From: an uncultured Erysipelotrichaceae bacterium
Lineage (GTDB): Bacteria; Bacillota_I; Bacilli_A; Erysipelotrichales; Erysipelotrichaceae
Assembly: GCA_944326795.1 (NCBI GenBank)
Contig: CALVFJ010000010.1
Span: forward strand, 1-48,906
DNA length: 48,906 nucleotides
Direction: 5' to 3'
A model generated the notes under the pieces. That model made no database searches. It was not told the origin of the DNA and was given only the letters and a program-made list of their open reading frames with translations. The translations under genes were made by a program, and so were the position numbers. Below are positions 45,305-48,906 of the stretch, piece after piece (the first letter of the stretch is position 1; each line of letters begins with the position of its first letter).

Positions 45305-45946
45305 TTATATCATTACTTTGGCGAAAATCGCGCGATAAATTGGCTGCTGAAGTGCCATGAATTTAGCTTCATATTCAGTTATAGCATCTTCCGGATGATC
45401 TTCTTTACGAAAATCCACCCAAACATCAACCAATTCAAAACCTGAATGGGTAAACTCGATCAAAGAAAACTCAAAAAACTTTTGATTATCGGTCTTTAAG
45501 ATGACCTGACCATCATCACTTAAAATTTTATGATATTGCTGTAAAAAATTACTATGGGACAAACGCCGTTTAGAATTTTTAGACTTTGGCCATGGATCAC
45601 TAAAATTCAAGTGGATGAAATCTACTTCTTTTGCGGCAAACCATGCGCCGATATCTTGCGCATCCTTAGCTATCATCAAAGCATTTTCTGGTTTATCTTC
45701 CAAAGCTTTTTTAGCAGCAACGGCAGCGCAGTTATAATCCTTTTCGATGGCAAGCCATGCATCATCTTTTTCCCGCTTAGCCATTTCGATAAAATAGTCA
45801 CCTTTTCCACAGCCTATTTCGATATGTAGCTTATCCTTCCCCAATATTGATTTCCATTGTCCTTTATTAACTTCAGGATCAAAAAGTACAAAATCTGGAT
45901 TTTCCTGTAAAAATGGCATTGCCCATTTCTTTTTACGCATTCGCAT
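45305..45946 (-). CDS. trmB: tRNA (guanine-N7-)-methyltransferase TrmB
   Basis: TrmB makes m7G46 in tRNAs. The 213-residue protein has the SAM loop EIGCGKGDYFIEMAK, the catalytic-region FSDPWPKSKNSKRR and TDNQKFFEFS. It begins MRMRKKKWA, the usual family start. GGAGG lies 8 nt before this ATG, so the longer start at 45976 is rejected. An extended -10 (TGTTAAAAT) is seen just upstream. Confidence 0.95.
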   Translation of the reverse strand: MRMRKKKWAMPFLQENPDFVLFDPEVNKGQWKSILGKDKLHIEIGCGKGDYFIEMAKREKDDAWLAIEKDYNCAAVAAKKALEDKPENALMIAKDAQDIGAWFAAKEVDFIHLNFSDPWPKSKNSKRRLSHSNFLQQYHKILSDDGQVILKTDNQKFFEFSLIEFTHSGFELVDVWVDFRKEDHPEDAITEYEAKFMALQQPIYRAIFAKVMI

Positions 45947-46006
45947 AGCATCTTCCTCCAAATTAAATAACTTCATTATTTTAACAAATATTTTCCAAAA
46001 AATAAA

Positions 46007-46456
46007 TTAATCTTTTTCCATCAGCCAATTTATCATAAAACACCCACGACGGCATACTTCTTGTTTTTTTATAATTCGATATCCCCGCTTTTTAAAAAAA
46101 GATAATGATGTTATGGAAGCATGAACATAGATCTTTCCCCGATAATGTCCTTCAAGCAAGTCACATAGTTTACCACCAATTCCTTGTCGTTGATATTCAT
46201 GATGGACGTATAAACAATCAAGGTAACCATCTTCATGGATGTTGCCAAAACCAACTACTTTTCCATCATCCAATGCTACTAAGCAGAAACTAGAAGATAA
46301 ATTATCATTCCATACATTATTGTTCAATTTTTCAGGAGCCCATGCATTTACCTGCTGCTCATCATAGTCTTTAATATTAATCATATGAACAGTATCATAA
46401 AATAGTTTTAGAATAGCTGGCAAATCGCTTTTTATATAATTTCTAATCTCCAACAC
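46007..46456 (-). CDS. GNAT-family N-acetyltransferase
   Basis: The 149-residue GNAT protein has the acetyl-CoA motif A in YVHHEYQRQGIGGKLCDLLE, strands before it (KVVGFGNIHEDGYLDCLYV) and SLSFFKKRGY in motif B. The start is GTG (or TTG 3 nt on) with AAGGAGG upstream. The substrate cannot be told. It lies downstream of pnp, separated by a terminator. Confidence 0.87.
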   Translation of the reverse strand: MLEIRNYIKSDLPAILKLFYDTVHMINIKDYDEQQVNAWAPEKLNNNVWNDNLSSSFCLVALDDGKVVGFGNIHEDGYLDCLYVHHEYQRQGIGGKLCDLLEGHYRGKIYVHASITSLSFFKKRGYRIIKKQEVCRRGCFMINWLMEKD

Positions 46457-46467
46457 TATACCTCCTT

Positions 46468-46491
46468 AAAAAAAGGGGATGTGCTCCCCTT
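46468..46491 (-). terminator. Terminator of pnp
   Basis: AAGGGGA/TCCCCTT arms (46491-46485 and 46479-46473) with a 5-nt loop are followed by a T-run. The GNAT ribosome site comes just after. Confidence 0.87.
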
Positions 46492-46493
46492 AA

Positions 46494-48680
46494 TTAATCT
46501 TGTTTCTTGAATACGCGTTTTTCGCCTTGAGGCTTATGCTTATCCTTTTTATTTTTTTGTTGTTCATCCCAGCCTTCTGGCTTTTCTAGAAGGTCACGAT
46601 GCGAAACATTGATCCTACCTTTATCGTCTATATCGGTTACGATAACTTTGATGATATCACCGATTTTCAAAGCATCTTCAACCTTTTCTACTCGCTCATA
46701 TGAGATCTTGCTGACGTGCAATAATGCATCAGTATTGGCGAACAATTCGACAAATGCCCCAAATTTTTCTAAGCGTACGACCTTGGCATCATATATTTCT
46801 CCAACTTTAGCTTCTTTAATAATATTTTCGATCATTGCTTTTGCTTTATTGATCATTTCACGATCCATATGATAGATTACACAATTACCATCGTCATCGA
46901 TATCGATCTTGACCTGATCACATTCCGCAATGATCTGATTGATCATCTTACCACCAGTTCCGATAACTTCACGGATCTTATCTACTGGTACTTTTATCGA
47001 ATCTAACTTAGGAGCATACTTGCTGACATCAGGACGTGGTTTATCGATACATGCCATCATATTTTCCAAAATTTCTAAACGGCCTTTATGAGCTTGAGCC
47101 AACGCTTCACGCAAAATTTCTTCGTTGATGCCATCAATCTTGATATCCATCTGCAAAGCTGTAATGCCATCTTTAGTACCTGCCACTTTAAAGTCCATGT
47201 CGCCATAATGATCTTCCATACCTTGGATATCAGTTAAGATCGAATAATGATCACCATAAGTGATAAGCCCCATGGCAACTCCGGCAACCGGCGCCTTAAT
47301 AGGAACACCTGCAGCCATCAAGCTCATCGTACCTGCACAAATGCTTGCTTGCGAACTACTTCCGTTTGATTCTAATACTTCTGCAACGGTCCTAATGCAA
47401 TAAGGAAATTCTTCTTCACTAGGCAATACCTGTAGCAATGCTCTTTCTCCCAAAGCACCATGACCTATTTCTCTTCTTCCGGGATTACCCATCCTTCCGG
47501 TTTCTCCTACAGAATAAGGTGGAAAGTTATAATGATGCATGAATCGTTTTTCTTCAACTTCGGTCAGATCATCGATGATCTGGTTATCACCTAAAGCCCC
47601 TAAGGTCGTTACAGACAAAACCTGAGTTTCCCCACGCGTAAACAAAGCACTTCCATGTACCCTAGGCAATAAATCTACTTGTGAATTTAAAGGCCTAATT
47701 TCATCTAACTTACGACCATCAGGACGAATCTTATCAACACTGATCAAACGACGTACTTCTTGGGCTTCGATCTGAACACAATATTCGCGGCATTGTTTTA
47801 CAGCTTTATCTTGGGCTTTTTCGCTTTCGTATGGCAATTGTGCCACCATATCACACATCTTAGCAATTAGTTCATCGATCTTGCCATAGCGCTCTAATTT
47901 ACCCTTGATGCTAACTGCTTCTTCAATATCTTTCTTGCCATTCTCGTCTACCAACTGCTTGATGGCTGGATCGATCTCATATAATATGACCTCCATCTTT
48001 TCTTTGGCACATTTAGCAATGATTTCTTCTTGGAAAGCACATAATGTCTTGATATTTTCATGACCAAATAACAATGCTTGCAGCATATCTTCTTCACTTA
48101 CTTCTTTTGCGCCAGCTTCTACCATGTTGATGGCATCCTTCGTACCAGCAACAGTTAGATTGATATCTGATTTTTCCATTTCTTCAACGCTTGGATTAAT
48201 GATAAATTTGCCATCTACCCTTCCAACGATAACACCGGCAATTGGTCCATTGAAAGGAATATCTGAGATACAAAGCGCCAAGCTAGCACCAAACATGGCA
48301 GCCATCTCGCTTGAACAATCAGGATCAACAGATAAAACGGTATTTACTACTTGAACTTCATTTCTAAAGCCTTCAGCAAACAATGGACGGATAGGTCTAT
48401 CGATCAAACGTGCCGTTAACGTCGCATGTTCGCTTGGTCGTCCTTCACGTCGCAAAAATCCGCCTGGAATCTTTCCAGCAGAATATAATTTTTCTTCATA
48501 ACTTACAGTAAGCGGAAAGAAATCAGTATCTTTAGGTTCATGATTAGCTGTAGCACATGAAAGTACAACCGTATCATTGTATCTAACTAAAACCGATCCT
48601 CCAGCTTGCTTGGCTATTTCGCCAGTTTCGATCTTCAGCTTCCTACCATGGAAGTCTATACTAAATTCTTGTTTTGTCAT
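46494..48680 (-). CDS. pnp: Polyribonucleotide nucleotidyltransferase (PNPase)
   Basis: PNPase degrades RNA phosphorolytically from the 3' end. The 728-residue protein has two RNase PH domains ([34 protein letters not shown] and the [15 protein letters not shown] core), a KH domain ([16 protein letters not shown]) and a C-terminal S1 domain ([20 protein letters not shown]). AGAGG lies before the ATG. Upstream is the end of a group II intron in place of the usual rpsO neighbour. Confidence 0.97.
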   Translation of the reverse strand: MTKQEFSIDFHGRKLKIETGEIAKQAGGSVLVRYNDTVVLSCATANHEPKDTDFFPLTVSYEEKLYSAGKIPGGFLRREGRPSEHATLTARLIDRPIRPLFAEGFRNEVQVVNTVLSVDPDCSSEMAAMFGASLALCISDIPFNGPIAGVIVGRVDGKFIINPSVEEMEKSDINLTVAGTKDAINMVEAGAKEVSEEDMLQALLFGHENIKTLCAFQEEIIAKCAKEKMEVILYEIDPAIKQLVDENGKKDIEEAVSIKGKLERYGKIDELIAKMCDMVAQLPYESEKAQDKAVKQCREYCVQIEAQEVRRLISVDKIRPDGRKLDEIRPLNSQVDLLPRVHGSALFTRGETQVLSVTTLGALGDNQIIDDLTEVEEKRFMHHYNFPPYSVGETGRMGNPGRREIGHGALGERALLQVLPSEEEFPYCIRTVAEVLESNGSSSQASICAGTMSLMAAGVPIKAPVAGVAMGLITYGDHYSILTDIQGMEDHYGDMDFKVAGTKDGITALQMDIKIDGINEEILREALAQAHKGRLEILENMMACIDKPRPDVSKYAPKLDSIKVPVDKIREVIGTGGKMINQIIAECDQVKIDIDDDGNCVIYHMDREMINKAKAMIENIIKEAKVGEIYDAKVVRLEKFGAFVELFANTDALLHVSKISYERVEKVEDALKIGDIIKVIVTDIDDKGRINVSHRDLLEKPEGWDEQQKNKKDKHKPQGEKRVFKKQD

Positions 48681-48762
48681 CTTACTTATTTTCCTCTTTT
48701 AATATTCAACTATTATATATTAGCACATAAATCCAAAAAAAAGAATAAGGCAATGCATCCTA

Positions 48763-48906
48763 ATAGAGTAGAGGGAAAATAAATTTCGCCCCTCTCATTG
48801 CACCGTACGTACGGTTCTCGTATACGGCACTACATTTATATGTTAATTTACAACTACCTTAGATAGTATTTAAGGGGATTGACCAGTCCTGGCCGATTCC
48901 CTTTTC
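48763..48906 (-). mobile_element. 3' end of a second group II intron (IIC-like), cut by the window edge
   Basis: A domain V hairpin is seen at about 48832-48800: GTGCCGTATACGAGAACC with 3' arm GTACGTACGGTGC. Domain VI follows with stem AGAGGG/CCCTCT, and the element ends CTACTCTAT at 48763, the pattern of IIC introns. The DNA after it, AGGATGCATTGCC and then a long T-run, looks like the descending half of a terminator, the usual IIC target. The 5' part and any maturase lie beyond the window. Short frames at 48850-48906 are not clear enough to call a maturase end. Confidence 0.8.

Noticed and set aside
48832..48906. C-terminal end of an intron maturase
   Set aside because: Two short frames are open here, neither long enough nor with a recognisable motif.
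1..48906. CRISPR array, tRNA or rRNA genes
   Set aside because: No regularly spaced repeats and no cloverleaf or rRNA motifs were seen by eye on either strand.

Overview
The window is a gene-dense, low-GC stretch of a chromosome from a Gram-positive (Firmicutes) bacterium, most like the Erysipelotrichia. Supporting signs are single-membrane wall genes (murG-murB-divIB, murC, a YtgP/MurJ-type flippase), an L27 precursor with its Prp protease, a tyrosyl T-box, an L21 leader, a comG pseudopilin operon, the MEP isoprenoid genes ispG and ispH, and a CcpA-like regulator next to ytxG/ytxH-like genes and murC. No rRNA, tRNA, CRISPR or prophage was seen. Most genes lie on the minus strand.

Layout from left to right: an AT-rich gap (1-603); an Lsa-type ABC-F ribosome-protection gene behind a leader-peptide attenuator; the Asp23-like gene and fakA; divIB-murB-murG; a small XRE regulator/membrane protein pair; an SRAP protein; ruvAB; obgE; rpmA-prp-rplU; an operon of dnaE, response regulator, histidine kinase and a tRNA methyltransferase; a DegV/FakB protein and a class A PBP on the plus strand; gpsA-der-cmk with two unknown membrane proteins; efp; comGA to comGG with an MBL hydrolase and rpmG; ispG, cshB and ispH; rsuA-murJ-lipoprotein; tyrS with its T-box; ccpA-like and two YtxH/YtxG-like genes; murC, a disordered protein, a lipoprotein and trmB; a GNAT gene; and pnp.

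The most unusual feature is in dnaE, the replicative polymerase gene. It appears as two open frames separated by a 715-nt stretch with no ORF. That stretch has the hallmarks of a group II intron: a GTACG 5' end, a domain V hairpin, a 3' end in AT, and a loop that pairs 6/6 with the last six exon bases. Removing positions 16417-17131 rejoins the polymerase in frame and restores the conserved EQIMQ sequence. A second group II intron of a different (IIC-like) class runs off the right edge, upstream of pnp.

The other notable element is the ABC-F leader. A six-codon peptide (MKMFSC) and three mutually exclusive pairing segments look like ribosome-mediated attenuation. EF-P has an atypical tip loop in which the usual lysine 32 is methionine. 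Several terminators here overlap the stop codon of one gene and the promoter or ribosome binding site of the next.
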